Shown: piece by piece, positions 16,819-25,834 of the stretch
How the letters are laid out: the number at the start of each line of letters is the position of its first letter
Position numbering within the stretch: the first letter of the stretch is position 1
Assembly: GCF_016863195.1 (NCBI RefSeq)
Contig: NZ_BOOK01000039.1
Coordinates: forward strand, 84,727-148,726
Direction of reading: 5' to 3'
DNA from: Paraplanobispora takensis
GTDB lineage: Bacteria; Actinomycetota; Actinomycetes; Streptosporangiales; Streptosporangiaceae
Length of the DNA stretch: 64,000 nt
Translations under genes and position numbers: made by a program
Notes under the pieces: model-generated
What the model was told of the DNA's origin: nothing
Seen by the model: only the letters and a program-made list of their open reading frames with translations
The model's database searches: none

Positions 16819-17567
16819 GCGCGCGCGGCAGAGCGGTCATGCCGATCCGCGCATACCGCTGGTCTCCTGCGGCGCGCGCTTCTAGCGTGATCGGCGTGGG
16901 TGCCGTGATCGTGCTGGCGCTGACCGGGCTGACGGGCTGTTCCCCGCCGGCCGACGAGACGTTCGTCCCGGCCGACCGGCCGGCGGGCACGCCGTCCGCG
17001 GCGGCTCCGGACGTTTCCTCCAGTCCGTCCGGCTCGCCGTCGCCCGCCGGGAGCCCGCTGAGGCCCGAGAGCGTCCGGGTGGCGCCGGGCGTGCGGGTGA
17101 CGGTCGAGCCCCCGGCCTCGGCCGACCCCGCGACCGCTGAAATGATCGCCGCCTTCCGCGACTACTACGCCGGGTCCCTGCGGGTGGTCGCCGCCGGGGA
17201 GAACGGCCCGGCGCAGGGCGACACCGCCTACCTCGGCCTCCTCGGTGAGGACGCGGTCCGGCAGGACTACGCGTGGGTGTCGGGCTATCGGGACAGGCAC
17301 CGGGCGCTGCGCGGGACGACGCGGCTGTACGGGTTCGAGGCCGAGCCGCTGGAGCGCGGCGTACGGCTCAACGTGTGCGTGGACATGTCGCGCACCCGCA
17401 CGGTGGACACGCGCACCGGCCGGACGGTCCCGGGGCGGGACGAGTGGATGCGCAGGCCCTTCCTGCACGCCGCCGACATGTGGGAGGACGGCGACGGCGT
17501 GCGACGGATCCAGTACCTGCGCCACGCCCTGTATCCCAGCGAGCGAGCCGAGAGGTGCATTCGATGA
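16815..17567 (+). CDS. Lipoprotein of the Tad operon
   Basis: 250 residues. A basic start, then a hydrophobic stretch ending in the lipobox LTGC (ALTGLTGC), so it is probably a membrane-anchored lipoprotein. A Ser/Pro linker (SSSPSGSPSPAGSP) leads to a domain of unknown function with a SnoaL/NTF2-like feel (FRDYYAGSLRVV, QDYAWVSGYRDRHRALRGTTRLYGFE). The start overlaps the LysM/SARP stop (ATGA), and its own stop overlaps the next start in the same way. An ATG eight codons later is an alternative start. Not recognised beyond this. Confidence 0.75.
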   Translation: MSARGRAVMPIRAYRWSPAARASSVIGVGAVIVLALTGLTGCSPPADETFVPADRPAGTPSAAAPDVSSSPSGSPSPAGSPLRPESVRVAPGVRVTVEPPASADPATAEMIAAFRDYYAGSLRVVAAGENGPAQGDTAYLGLLGEDAVRQDYAWVSGYRDRHRALRGTTRLYGFEAEPLERGVRLNVCVDMSRTRTVDTRTGRTVPGRDEWMRRPFLHAADMWEDGDGVRRIQYLRHALYPSERAERCIR

Positions 17568-18538
17568 TCACCAATGGGGTCGCCGTGGGAACCCTGCTGC
17601 TCGCGATGGGGACGGCGGGGGCGGTGCCCGCCGTACCGGCCGGGGCGGGTCCGGCGGTGACGGCCGATCCGCCGTCCGGGGAGGGCTTCCAGGACGGCCG
17701 TACGGCCGGCGTCCGGCTGCAGAACTCCCAGATCGTCATCACCGGCAACGGCCTGCGGGGCGGGGCCGGCGACGGTTACCGGATCAAGCGTCCGTGCTGG
17801 TACGAGCCGGGCAAGGACGCCGGCGGCATGCTGGAGTCACAGGAGAGCCTGCGGGCCTGGTGGTTCCGCTTCACCCCGAACCCGACCGAGGAGAAGTTCC
17901 AGGAGTTCCTCAAGCAGTTCAAGGACAAGATCGGCAAGCCGGGGCGATGGTGGGCGCCCGCCTACAACGCGGCCGATCCCGACGGCAACTCCTGCTGGAA
18001 CGACCTGGAGCCCTTCGTGTGGGTGCCGCCCGGGACCACCCCTCCGGCCGGGATCACCCTGGCCGAGCTCGTCGAGATCGCCCGCGCCGCGCTGACCGTG
18101 CCCGAGCCGCGGATCAAGCTCAGCCCGGACGCCAGGAGCTACGTCAACCTGCCGACCTGGGTCTGGCTGGACGGCGTCGGGGCGCCCACCCGGTCGGTGA
18201 CGGCCACGATCCCGGGCTTCATGAGCGCGACCGTCACCGCCACCCTGGAGGACATCCGGATCGACCCCGGCACCTCCGCGGACCGCGCCGAGGTCAAGGA
18301 GGACTGCGGGCCCGGCGGCAGGCCGTACGCCAAGGGCGCCGAGTTCACCTGCGGCGTGCGCTATCTCCGCGCCTCGGCCGACCGGCCCCGGGAGGTCTAC
18401 GAGCTGACGGTGACCACCGTCTGGCCCGTCGAGGTCGAGGACGACGTGGTCCCCTTCGCCTACGACCCCGTCGAGGTCGAGGCCACCCGGGACGTGCCGG
18501 TGGGAGAGGTGCAGAGCACGGTCAGGGGCAACCGCTGA
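17564..18538 (+). CDS. Secreted protein of unknown function, last Tad-operon gene
   Basis: 324 residues with a signal peptide (MITNGVAVGTLLLAMGTAGA) and a likely cleavage near Ala-rich residues 20-30. The mature protein has paired cysteines (RPCWYEPG, NSCWNDLEPF, EDCGPGGR, FTCGVRY), consistent with disulfides outside the cell, and a C-terminal beta-rich half. I do not recognise the family. ATGA coupling to the lipoprotein gene suggests a shared surface role with the pilus. The next gene is 131 bp downstream under its own promoter, so the operon ends here. Confidence 0.72.
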   Translation: MITNGVAVGTLLLAMGTAGAVPAVPAGAGPAVTADPPSGEGFQDGRTAGVRLQNSQIVITGNGLRGGAGDGYRIKRPCWYEPGKDAGGMLESQESLRAWWFRFTPNPTEEKFQEFLKQFKDKIGKPGRWWAPAYNAADPDGNSCWNDLEPFVWVPPGTTPPAGITLAELVEIARAALTVPEPRIKLSPDARSYVNLPTWVWLDGVGAPTRSVTATIPGFMSATVTATLEDIRIDPGTSADRAEVKEDCGPGGRPYAKGAEFTCGVRYLRASADRPREVYELTVTTVWPVEVEDDVVPFAYDPVEVEATRDVPVGEVQSTVRGNR

Positions 18539-18593
18539 CACCCGCCCGCCAGGGCCTGGACGTCGTACGGCTCCGCGGGCCGCCGAACACTGT

Positions 18594-18636
18594 GGAATGA
18601 ACCGTTCCGTTCTGGTATATTGGAACCGAACATTCC
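18594..18636 (+). promoter_or_regulatory. Two-palindrome operator around an extended -10 (site 1 of 3)
   Basis: GGAATGAACCGTTCC (18594-18608) and GGAACCGAACATTCC (18622-18636) flank TGGTATATT, an extended -10 box. A TetR/MarR-like repressor dimer on each palindrome would block RNA polymerase. The same arrangement occurs at 37230-37273 and 38699-38742. Confidence 0.75.
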
Positions 18637-18669
18637 GTTCTGCAGTGTCCAGCGCAAAAGGAGTCATCC

Positions 18670-19494
18670 ATGACGATCCTCGTGACCGGGGCCACCGGAA
18701 CCGTCGGCCGCCACGTCGTCGACCACCTCCTCCGGGCCGGCCTGAAGGTCCGGGCCCTGACGCGCGACCCGGCGAAGGCGGACCTCCCCCGGGAGGTCGA
18801 GGTCGTCGGCGGCGACCTCGCGGTGACCGACAGCCTCACGGCGGCGATGGAGGGCGTCACCGCGGTCCATCTGATCAACTTCAGCGGGAACGACTACGCG
18901 CCGCTGCCCAACGGCCGGGAGATCGTGGAACTGGCCGCCAAGTCCGGCGTACGCCGCGCCACGGTCCTGGGCGGCCGGGCCGGCGGGGGCCTGGAGCGGG
19001 CCCTGGCCGGCGGCGACGTGGAATGGACCCTGCTCAACCCGGTCGAGTTCATGGCCAACACGCTCACGTGGTGGACGGAGTCGATCCGCGCCGAGGGGGT
19101 GGTGCGGGAGCCGTTCGGCGGCCGGCTGAGCGCCATGATCCACGAGGCCGACATCGGCGCGGTGGCGGCGACGATCCTGGGCCGGGGCGGTCACGGGGGC
19201 AGGACCTACGTCCTGACCGGCCCCGAGGCGCTGACGACCGTGCGCAAGGTGGAGATCCTCAGCGAGGCGGTCGGCAGGGAGATCCGCTTCGTCGAGCTCA
19301 CCGAGGAGCAGGCACGCGACAAGTGGCGGAGCGAGGGCATGGCGGAGGAGTTCATCGAGTTCCTGGTCACGGCGCTCGGCAGCACGCCGGAGGAGGGGTA
19401 CACGGTGGTCCCGACCGTCGAGCGGATCACCGGCCGGGCCCCGCGCACCTTCGCCCGGTGGGCCGCCGAGCACGCCGACGCCTTCCGCCCCTGA
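18670..19494 (+). CDS. NmrA-like NAD(P)-binding oxidoreductase
   Basis: 274 residues with the Rossmann motif GATGTVGRHV at residues 7-16. It lacks the SDR Tyr-x3-Lys pair, as expected for atypical NmrA/QOR2-type proteins that act as NAD(P)H-dependent quinone or aldehyde reductases, or as redox sensors. The C-terminal half has the expected helical substrate part. AAAGGAG is 8 bases before the ATG. Expression is probably controlled by the double operator directly upstream, which it shares with a drug efflux gene and an epoxide hydrolase, so a detoxification role is likely. Confidence 0.82.
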   Translation: MTILVTGATGTVGRHVVDHLLRAGLKVRALTRDPAKADLPREVEVVGGDLAVTDSLTAAMEGVTAVHLINFSGNDYAPLPNGREIVELAAKSGVRRATVLGGRAGGGLERALAGGDVEWTLLNPVEFMANTLTWWTESIRAEGVVREPFGGRLSAMIHEADIGAVAATILGRGGHGGRTYVLTGPEALTTVRKVEILSEAVGREIRFVELTEEQARDKWRSEGMAEEFIEFLVTALGSTPEEGYTVVPTVERITGRAPRTFARWAAEHADAFRP

Positions 19495-19500
19495 ACCGGT

Positions 19501-19547
19501 CCCGCGGGCCCGGCGACGCCTTTCACCGGTGAGCCCGGGCCCGCGGG
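19501..19547. terminator. Hairpin after the NmrA-like gene
   Basis: Perfect 13-bp arms CCCGCGGGCCCGG (19501-19513) and CCGGGCCCGCGGG (19535-19547), starting 7 bases after the stop. There is no T run. It lies between convergent genes. Confidence 0.6.
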
Positions 19548-19566
19548 AATCCGGCGCCCGGAAGCG

Positions 19567-19603
19567 GGAACCCCCGGCCCGGGGTTTCCGGGCCGGGGGT
19601 TCC
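19567..19603. terminator. Second hairpin between convergent genes
   Basis: Perfect 14-bp arms GGAACCCCCGGCCC (19567-19580) and GGGCCGGGGGTTCC (19590-19603) with a 9-base loop, just before the ogt stop on the other strand. It probably terminates ogt transcription, and with the previous hairpin insulates both units. Confidence 0.65.
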
Positions 19604-19615
19604 GCAGGGCCGGGA

Positions 19616-20116
19616 TCAGCGGGTCTTCGCCTCGTGGTCCAGCAGCCACTGCTTGACCGGGGTGCCGTAGTAGTAGCCGCCGAAGCCGCCGGTGGAGGGC
19701 AGGATGCGGTGGCACGGCACGAACGGGGCGATCAGGTTCTGCGCGCAGGCCGAGCCGGCGGCCCTGGCCGCGGTCCGGGGCAGCCCCGCGTGCTCGGCCA
19801 GCTCGGCGTAGGTGATCGTGGTCCCCGCCGGCACCTCCCGCAGAGCGGTCAGCAGCCGCTGCCGGGTGGGCGTGCCCGGCTGGCTCACCGGCACACCGTC
19901 CAGGGCCTTCAGATCGCCGTCCAGATAGTCCCGTACGGCCTGCGCCGCGTGGCCGAGGTCGTCCACCCGCTCCAGGCCCTCGGCCTGCAGGGCGGGCGAG
20001 AGCCGCTCGAACATCTCGTGCGGATCGCCGGTGAACCCGGCCGCGACGAGGACGCCCTCACGGGAGAGCAACGCCAGCGGCCCGGCCGGCGTGGAAAGGA
20101 TCTGTGCCTCGATCAT
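19616..20116 (-). CDS. ogt: Methylated-DNA-protein cysteine methyltransferase
   Basis: 166 residues, the usual length. The active-site motif PCHR contains the methyl-accepting Cys135, followed by GGFGGYYYGTPVKQWLLDHE, the conserved substrate-pocket and C-terminal helix. The helix-turn-helix Arg-finger region (TTITYAELAEHAG) is present. It removes alkyl groups from O6-alkylguanine in a suicide reaction. AAGGAGACACC precedes the ATG. It lies directly downstream of the Ada-AlkA fusion gene (127 bp), forming an alkylation-repair pair. Confidence 0.95.
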   Translation of the reverse strand: MIEAQILSTPAGPLALLSREGVLVAAGFTGDPHEMFERLSPALQAEGLERVDDLGHAAQAVRDYLDGDLKALDGVPVSQPGTPTRQRLLTALREVPAGTTITYAELAEHAGLPRTAARAAGSACAQNLIAPFVPCHRILPSTGGFGGYYYGTPVKQWLLDHEAKTR

Positions 20117-20243
20117 CGTGGTGTCTCCTTTTCATGAAGTCATGGGATATAGGTCGCGGCCTGACCCGCGAGGGGGCGCCGGTGCACTGGACTGAGGAGC
20201 GAAGGAGCGAAGCGGATGAGCGACGAGGGAAGGCATCGGATCC

Positions 20244-21833
20244 TCACGCCCCCGAGCCAGCCGTGCGCAGCACGGCCATAGACGCAGGCGCCATCCAAAG
20301 CTGCAGAGCGGCGTAGGCGCGCCAGGGGCGCCAGCGTTCGACGTGGTCGTCGGGGATGCCCAGGCACGCCATGGCCCGGCGGAGGCCGAGGTCTCCGTCC
20401 GGCCAGGCGTCCGGATCCCGCAGGGCCCGCAGGGCGATGTAGCCCGCCGTCCACGGCCCGACGCCGGGCACCTCCAGCAGCCGGGCGACGGCCTCGGCCG
20501 GTTCCTGGGCGCCGTCCAGGTCGAGCTCGCCGCCCGTGACCGCCTCGGCCAGCGCCTTCAGGGTGGCCGCCCGCCGGCCGGTCAGCCCGAGCCCGTCGAG
20601 GTCGGCCTCCAGGAGGTCGCCGGCGGTGGGGAACAGGCGGGTGAGCCCGGAGGAGGAGGGCTCATCCCGCGCGGAGTCGTCCGTCACGGGCACGGCCGGG
20701 CGGCCGGCGCGGGCGACGATGCGGCCGAGGAGGGTACGGGCCCCGGCGACCGAGACCTGCTGGCCGACCACGGCCCGTACGGCCAGCTCGAAGCCGTCGA
20801 AGGCGCCGGGGACGCGCAGGCCGGGCCGGGCCTCGACGAGCGGGCCCAGCGCGGTCTCGCCCAGGGCGGAGGAGATGGCCCCGGGGTCGGCGTCGAGGTC
20901 GAACAGGCGGCGGCAGCGTGAGACGACACGGGCCAGGTGGCGGGTGTCGGCGAGGCCCACCTCCAGCCGGATGTGGTCGGGGAACGCGGTCAAGGTGACC
21001 AGGCCCCCCGGGACGGCCCTGCTGTAGCGCCAGTGGCCCGCCCGCCCGCCGTACGCGGAAGAGGTCCCGTCCGGATCCGCGGCGCCGTCACCCGGACCCG
21101 CGGTGCCGTCGGCGGAAGCGGAACCCGAGGCGGGGGACCCGGGGCCGTCGACCCGTTCCAGGCCGGTGATCGCCCGGGCGCTCAGGAAGCGCATCAGGCT
21201 CTCGGCGTCGTACGGCTCCCGCCGGTGCAGCCGGAGGGCCAGCGCGTCACCGGTGACGGCCCGGCCCGCCGTGGCCCGCAGCTCGCCGGGCGTGAAGCCG
21301 TACGTCTCCTTCATCGTCGCGTTGAACTGCCGCACGCTCCCGAACCCGGCGGCGAAGGCCACGTCCGTGATCGGCAGGCCGGTCTCGGTCAGCAGCTGCT
21401 TGGCCAGCAGCAGGCGCTTGGTCCTGGCCACGGCCAGCGGCCCGGCGCCGAGTTCGGCGGTGAACAGCCGGTGCAGGTGGCGCTCGGTGATGTGCAGCCG
21501 CCGGGCCAGTCCGGTGACCCCGGTGTCGTCGGCCACGCCCTCCTCGATCAGCCGCAGCGCCCGGCCGATCAGGTCGCCCCGGTGGTCCCAGCCGGGGTCG
21601 CCGGGACTGAGTTCGGGACGGCAGCGCTTGCACGGGCGGAAGCCGGCCGCCTCGGCGGAGGCGGCGTGGCGGTAGAAGCGCACGTTGCGCGAGGCGGGCG
21701 TGCGGGCCGGGCAGATCGGCCGGCAGTAGATGCCGGTGGAGGTGACCGCCGTGTAGAACCGCCCGTCGAACCGGGCGTCCCGCGCGGCCACCGCACGGTA
21801 ACAGGAGTCGAAGTCGAGCTTTCCGGCGAACAT
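20244..21833 (-). CDS. Ada regulatory domain - AlkA DNA-3-methyladenine glycosylase fusion
   Basis: 529 residues. The N-terminal Ada zinc domain carries Cys37, Cys41, Cys68 and Cys71 (Cys37 being the expected methyl-phosphotriester acceptor). An AraC-type helix-turn-helix (about 85-185) follows, then the AlkA N-domain and the HhH-GPD glycosylase core (VPGVGPWTAGYIALR, then the catalytic Asp in DGDLGLRRA near the C-terminus). The layout matches the AdaA-AlkA fusions of mycobacteria: it senses alkylation, activates repair genes and excises alkylated bases. A variable acidic/Ala linker lies at about 225-250. The start at 21833 has no strong Shine-Dalgarno. Confidence 0.93.
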   Translation of the reverse strand: MFAGKLDFDSCYRAVAARDARFDGRFYTAVTSTGIYCRPICPARTPASRNVRFYRHAASAEAAGFRPCKRCRPELSPGDPGWDHRGDLIGRALRLIEEGVADDTGVTGLARRLHITERHLHRLFTAELGAGPLAVARTKRLLLAKQLLTETGLPITDVAFAAGFGSVRQFNATMKETYGFTPGELRATAGRAVTGDALALRLHRREPYDAESLMRFLSARAITGLERVDGPGSPASGSASADGTAGPGDGAADPDGTSSAYGGRAGHWRYSRAVPGGLVTLTAFPDHIRLEVGLADTRHLARVVSRCRRLFDLDADPGAISSALGETALGPLVEARPGLRVPGAFDGFELAVRAVVGQQVSVAGARTLLGRIVARAGRPAVPVTDDSARDEPSSSGLTRLFPTAGDLLEADLDGLGLTGRRAATLKALAEAVTGGELDLDGAQEPAEAVARLLEVPGVGPWTAGYIALRALRDPDAWPDGDLGLRRAMACLGIPDDHVERWRPWRAYAALQLWMAPASMAVLRTAGSGA

Positions 21834-21916
21834 GCGAACAACGCTATCCGCAGCCCATGCCGGATGACTGGCGGAAATCGGACGTGACCGTCACGCCCTC
21901 CGGACGGCCGCCCGGG

Positions 21917-22858
21917 TCACTTGGAGGAGATGCCGACCCCCAGGTCGAACTCCCGGTAGACGCGCGCCCAGAAGCCGTCGCGCAACCACACGCGGGCCTC
22001 GGGGAACGGGCGCAGCGAGTGGCCGAGCTCCTTCTCGGCCTCGATCAGGAGCTCGGTGTCGATGACCGTGGGCAGGATCGGCCCCGGCAGCAGGTCGCGG
22101 ATGTTGTCGCGGCCGCGGGTGAGGATCCACTTCTGGGCGACGTGCTCGCCGACCTCCTCGACGCGGGGACGGCTGGGGCCCAGCTTGGTGACCTGGCCGG
22201 CCGGGACCTTGGGCTTGATCGTGGCGGGGGTACGGCCGGCGAAGACCTGGGCGGGCGAGGGGGTCGCGGGCGGGACGGGGACGGGGACGGGCGCCCTGCT
22301 GAAGAAGTCGCGCAGGAAGTCGGCGCTGAGGATCTCGACGGTGTCGGACTCCCACACCAGGCGCTCGGCCTGGTTGGTGCCGTAGGGCGGCTCGACGCCC
22401 CACAGGTGGATGCGCACGCCGTAGGCCTGGGCGGCCTCCACGGCCGGGACCATGTCCTCGTCGCCGGCCAGCAGGATGGTGTCGCTGACCGCGTGGTGCC
22501 GCGCCAGGGCCTCCAGATCGCTCCTGATCTGCGCGTCCACGCCCTTCTGCTGGCCGCGCGCGTTGAGGTTGCCCAGACGCACCTTGACCCAGGGGAGCTG
22601 GGCGATGACGCGCTGGTCCACGGTCGGCACCCGGTCACGGGCGGCGTCGTACCAGTAGATGCGCAGCAGCTCGCCGTGGATGCGAGCCTCGGCGTGCTTC
22701 TGCAGCGCCTGGATCAGCTCGTCGGCGGCGACGCGGTACTCCTTGCGCTCCTTGGCGCCGAGCAGCACCTCCCCCGCCGCGGCGTAGAGGTATCCGACGT
22801 CGACGAGGACGGCGTACTTCGCGGCGACGGGATGGGAAGTGAGGTCAAGGATGGCCAT
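21917..22858 (-). CDS. NYN-domain protein (putative PIN-like nuclease)
   Basis: 313 residues. The N-terminal NYN domain (LabA/DUF88-like) has the acidic metal-site pattern: VDVGYLY near 19-25, KGVDAQIRSDL near 103, and LLAGDEDMVPAVEAA near 128. Such domains are predicted Mg-dependent ribonucleases. After a Pro-rich linker (about 190-215) the C-terminal half resembles the OST-HTH/LOTUS-like tail seen in bacterial NYN proteins, though I am less sure of that part. A separate cytosolic gene with its own promoter; the target RNA is unknown. Confidence 0.82.
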   Translation of the reverse strand: MAILDLTSHPVAAKYAVLVDVGYLYAAAGEVLLGAKERKEYRVAADELIQALQKHAEARIHGELLRIYWYDAARDRVPTVDQRVIAQLPWVKVRLGNLNARGQQKGVDAQIRSDLEALARHHAVSDTILLAGDEDMVPAVEAAQAYGVRIHLWGVEPPYGTNQAERLVWESDTVEILSADFLRDFFSRAPVPVPVPPATPSPAQVFAGRTPATIKPKVPAGQVTKLGPSRPRVEEVGEHVAQKWILTRGRDNIRDLLPGPILPTVIDTELLIEAEKELGHSLRPFPEARVWLRDGFWARVYREFDLGVGISSK

Positions 22859-22959
22859 GTCGTCCTCCAGGCCTCGTGACTAGCTGATCGGCTGACTATA
22901 TGCGCCCATTTCTTAGATGGTCCCAACTCTCGCGCAACTTGACACCATGTTCTCGGGAT

Positions 22960-23157
22960 CTATCCGGGAAGCCTGCTTGATCGCCATGCGTGTTGCCCGG
23001 TTGGGAGTTGCTTTCGCATCTGGTGTGCGGGGTTGCGCCAGTTTTCCGACTTTTGTGGGTCTTTTGCTGATGAGGCGGCCCGTGAGGCGAGGGCGATCAC
23101 CAGTGCGGCGATCTCCTCCGGCGTCGCGTCTCCACGGACGATCTTCAAATGGCTCAT
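22960..23157 (-). CDS. accE: Acyl-CoA carboxylase epsilon subunit
   Basis: 65 residues. MSHLKIVRGDATPEEIAALV is the hallmark start of the actinobacterial AccE/PccE small subunit, which stabilises the alpha-beta carboxylase complex. The C-terminal WRNPAHQMR is also typical. GGAGGAGATCCG precedes the ATG. It lies 73 bp downstream of the beta subunit gene on the same strand, the usual order. Confidence 0.9.
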   Translation of the reverse strand: MSHLKIVRGDATPEEIAALVIALASRAASSAKDPQKSENWRNPAHQMRKQLPTGQHAWRSSRLPG

Positions 23158-23230
23158 CGGATCTCCTCCACCGGTTCCGCGCGCCCTGACGGCCGTGCCC
23201 TCGCACTCATCGAGCCTCCCATCCTCGCAC

Positions 23231-24823
23231 CTACAGCGGGATGTTGCCGTGCTTCTTCGGGGGCAGCGTGGCGCGCTTGTTGCGCAGCGCACGCAGGGCC
23301 CTGACGATCTGCACGCGGGTGTCGGAAGGCCGGATCACGGCGTCCACATACCCTCTTTCCGCCGCGAGATACGGGTTGGCGAGGGTGTCCTCGTATTCGG
23401 TCACCAGTCCGGCCCGGGTGGCGTCCGGGTCGTCGGCCGCGGCCAGCTCGCGCCGGTAGAGGATGTTGACCGCGCCCTGCGCGCCCATCACGGCGATCTG
23501 CGCGGTCGGCCAGGCCAGGTTGACGTCGGCGCCCAGGTGCTTGGATCCCATGACGTCGTAGGCGCCGCCGTACGCCTTGCGGGTGATCACCGTGACCAGC
23601 GGCACCGTGGCCTCCGCGTAGGCGTACAGCAGCTTGGCGCCCCGGCGGATGATGCCGTTCCACTCCTGGTCGGTGCCCGGCAGGAAGCCCGGGACGTCGA
23701 CGAAGGTCAGCACCGGGACGTTGAAGGCGTCGCAGGTCCGCACGAACCTGGCCGCCTTCTCCGAGGCGGCGATGTCCAGCGTGCCGGCGAAGCTCATCGG
23801 CTGGTTGGCCACGATCCCCACCGGGCGCCCCTCGACCCGGCCGAAGCCGACCAGGATGTTCGGCGCGAACTGCGCGTGCAGCTCCAGGAACTCGCCGTCG
23901 TCCAGGACCCGGGCGACCACCTCGTGCATGTCGTAGGGCTGGTTGGCCGAGTCGGGGATCAGCGTGTCCAGTTCGAGGTCCTCGTCGGTGGTCTCCAGGA
24001 CCGGGTCGGCCTCGAAGACCGGCGGGTCGTCCATGTTGTTGGAGGGCAGGTAGGACAGCAGCGCCCGGGCGAACTCCAGGCAGTCGGCCTCGTCGCTCGC
24101 CTCGTAGTGCGCCACGCCCGACCGGGAGTTGTGCGTGTGCGCCCCGCCGAGCTCCTCGAACGTCACCTCCTCGCCGGTGACCGTCTTGATGACGTCCGGG
24201 CCGGTGATGAACATGTGCGACTTCTCCGACACCATGAGCACGAAGTCGGTGAGGGCGGGGGAGTAGACCGCGCCGCCCGCGCAGGGGCCCATGATCAGGG
24301 AGATCTGCGGGATCACGCCGGAGGCGTGCACGTTCCGCTTGAAGATCTCGGCGTAGAGGCCGAGGGAGACGACGCCCTCCTGGATGCGCGCGCCGCCGGA
24401 GTCGTTGATGCCGACCATCGGACAGCCGGTCTTGAGCGCGTGGTCCATGACCTTGACGATCTTCTCGCCGAAGACCTCGCCCAGCGATCCGCCGAACACG
24501 GTGAAGTCCTGGGAGAACACCGCCACCGGGCGGCCGTCCACCGTGCCGTGCCCGGTCACCACGCCGTCGCCGTACGGCCGCTCGCGCTCCAGGCCGAAGC
24601 TGGTGGAGCGGTGCCTGGCCAGGGTGTCGAACTCCACGAAGCTGCCGGGGTCCAGGAACGCCAGGACCCGCTCGCGGGCGGTCATCTTGCCCTTGGCGTG
24701 CTGCCTCTCGATCGCGCGGGCCGACCCCGCGTGGGCGGCCTCGTCCAGGCGGCGCTCCAGATCGGCGAGTTTCCCCGCCGTCGTGTGAATGTCGATTTCG
24801 GCGTGTACGGGCTCAGCACTCAC
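23231..24823 (-). CDS. pccB: Acyl-CoA (propionyl/acetyl-CoA) carboxylase beta subunit
   Basis: 530-residue carboxyltransferase that moves CO2 from biotin to acetyl- or propionyl-CoA, supplying malonyl/methylmalonyl-CoA for lipid synthesis. Conserved blocks are visible: [15 protein letters not shown] near the start, [10 protein letters not shown] with the first oxyanion Gly pair, and [15 protein letters not shown] with the second. The biotinylated alpha chain is not in this window. I chose the GTG at 24823; an ATG seven codons upstream (24844) is an alternative. A biotin ligase is encoded at 43766. Confidence 0.93.
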   Translation of the reverse strand: MSAEPVHAEIDIHTTAGKLADLERRLDEAAHAGSARAIERQHAKGKMTARERVLAFLDPGSFVEFDTLARHRSTSFGLERERPYGDGVVTGHGTVDGRPVAVFSQDFTVFGGSLGEVFGEKIVKVMDHALKTGCPMVGINDSGGARIQEGVVSLGLYAEIFKRNVHASGVIPQISLIMGPCAGGAVYSPALTDFVLMVSEKSHMFITGPDVIKTVTGEEVTFEELGGAHTHNSRSGVAHYEASDEADCLEFARALLSYLPSNNMDDPPVFEADPVLETTDEDLELDTLIPDSANQPYDMHEVVARVLDDGEFLELHAQFAPNILVGFGRVEGRPVGIVANQPMSFAGTLDIAASEKAARFVRTCDAFNVPVLTFVDVPGFLPGTDQEWNGIIRRGAKLLYAYAEATVPLVTVITRKAYGGAYDVMGSKHLGADVNLAWPTAQIAVMGAQGAVNILYRRELAAADDPDATRAGLVTEYEDTLANPYLAAERGYVDAVIRPSDTRVQIVRALRALRNKRATLPPKKHGNIPL

Positions 24824-25054
24824 TGGTCGCTCACCGCTCCTCATTCGCTGCGCGGACCGTCCGTTCCTCACGATCCACTCCGCTCACTGCGTCGGGTCCG
24901 CCCCGGCTCATAGCGCAGAAGGGTAACCGTCTCCTGGCATTCCGAACCATCGGGGGCCGCCGTTCGTTGCATTGGCGATACGGCGGAGGGGCGCCGGATC
25001 GGTGAAACGCAGAAAGGGAGAATCAGGACGCTACGCAGGGGAGAATGGGGCACT

Positions 25055-25834
25055 ATGTCGGATATCGAAGAAGCCGTGCGGACGCGTGGCCTGTTCAAGA
25101 GTTTCGGGCAGCAGGTCGCCGTGGGCGGGGTCGACCTCGTGGTCCCCCGGGGCGGCTTCGCCGGTCTGGTCGGGCCCAACGGCGCGGGCAAGACCACCAC
25201 GCTGAGCATGGTCACCGGCCTGCTCCGCCCGGACGCGGGGACCATCCTGATCGGCGGCGCCGACGTCTGGCGCGACCCCGTCACCGTCAAGGCCCGCATC
25301 GGCGTCCTGCCCGAGGGCCTGCGCCTGTTCGAGCGGCTGTCCGGCCGGGAGCTGCTGTCCTACAACGGCCAGCTGCGCGGCATCCCCAAGGGCGAGGTGG
25401 AACGGCGCGCCGAGGAGCTGCTGCGCGTCATGGACCTCACCGAGTCGGCCGACAAGCTGGTCGTCGACTACTCCACCGGCATGCGCAAGAAGATAGGCCT
25501 GGCCGCCGCCCTGCTGCACAACCCCGCGGTGCTCTTCCTGGACGAGCCGTTCGAGGGCGTCGACCCGGTCAGCGCCAACACGCTGGTGGAGGTGCTGCGG
25601 CGCTACACCGCCTCGGGCTCGACCGTCGTCTTCTCCAGCCACGTCATGGACCTGGTGGAGCGGCTGTGCGACTGGGTCTCGGTGATGAACCGCGGCCAGA
25701 TCGTCGCCCAGGGCCCGCTGGAGGCGGTCAGGGGCGGCCGGAGCCTCAACGAGGCCTTCCTCGGCCTGGTCGGCGCGCACGCGCAGAGCAGCGGGGAGGA
25801 GGGTCTGTCGTGGCTGGGATCGACCTCGGCGTGA
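25055..25834 (+). CDS. ABC transporter ATP-binding protein
   Basis: 259 residues. Walker A GPNGAGKTT near 41-49, Q-loop, signature STGMRKKIGLA, Walker B VLFLDEPFEGVD and the switch His (FSSHVMD) are all present. The signature departs from LSGGQ, as in drug/sodium exporters and antibiotic-resistance ABC-2 types. Its frame runs 25 bases into the permease gene, so the two proteins are translationally coupled and make one exporter. The substrate is unknown. Confidence 0.92.
   Translation: MSDIEEAVRTRGLFKSFGQQVAVGGVDLVVPRGGFAGLVGPNGAGKTTTLSMVTGLLRPDAGTILIGGADVWRDPVTVKARIGVLPEGLRLFERLSGRELLSYNGQLRGIPKGEVERRAEELLRVMDLTESADKLVVDYSTGMRKKIGLAAALLHNPAVLFLDEPFEGVDPVSANTLVEVLRRYTASGSTVVFSSHVMDLVERLCDWVSVMNRGQIVAQGPLEAVRGGRSLNEAFLGLVGAHAQSSGEEGLSWLGSTSA

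Noticed and set aside
18594..18636. Transposon end or IS inverted repeat
   Set aside because: No transposase or target duplication; the same pattern occurs in two other promoters with a -10 box inside it.
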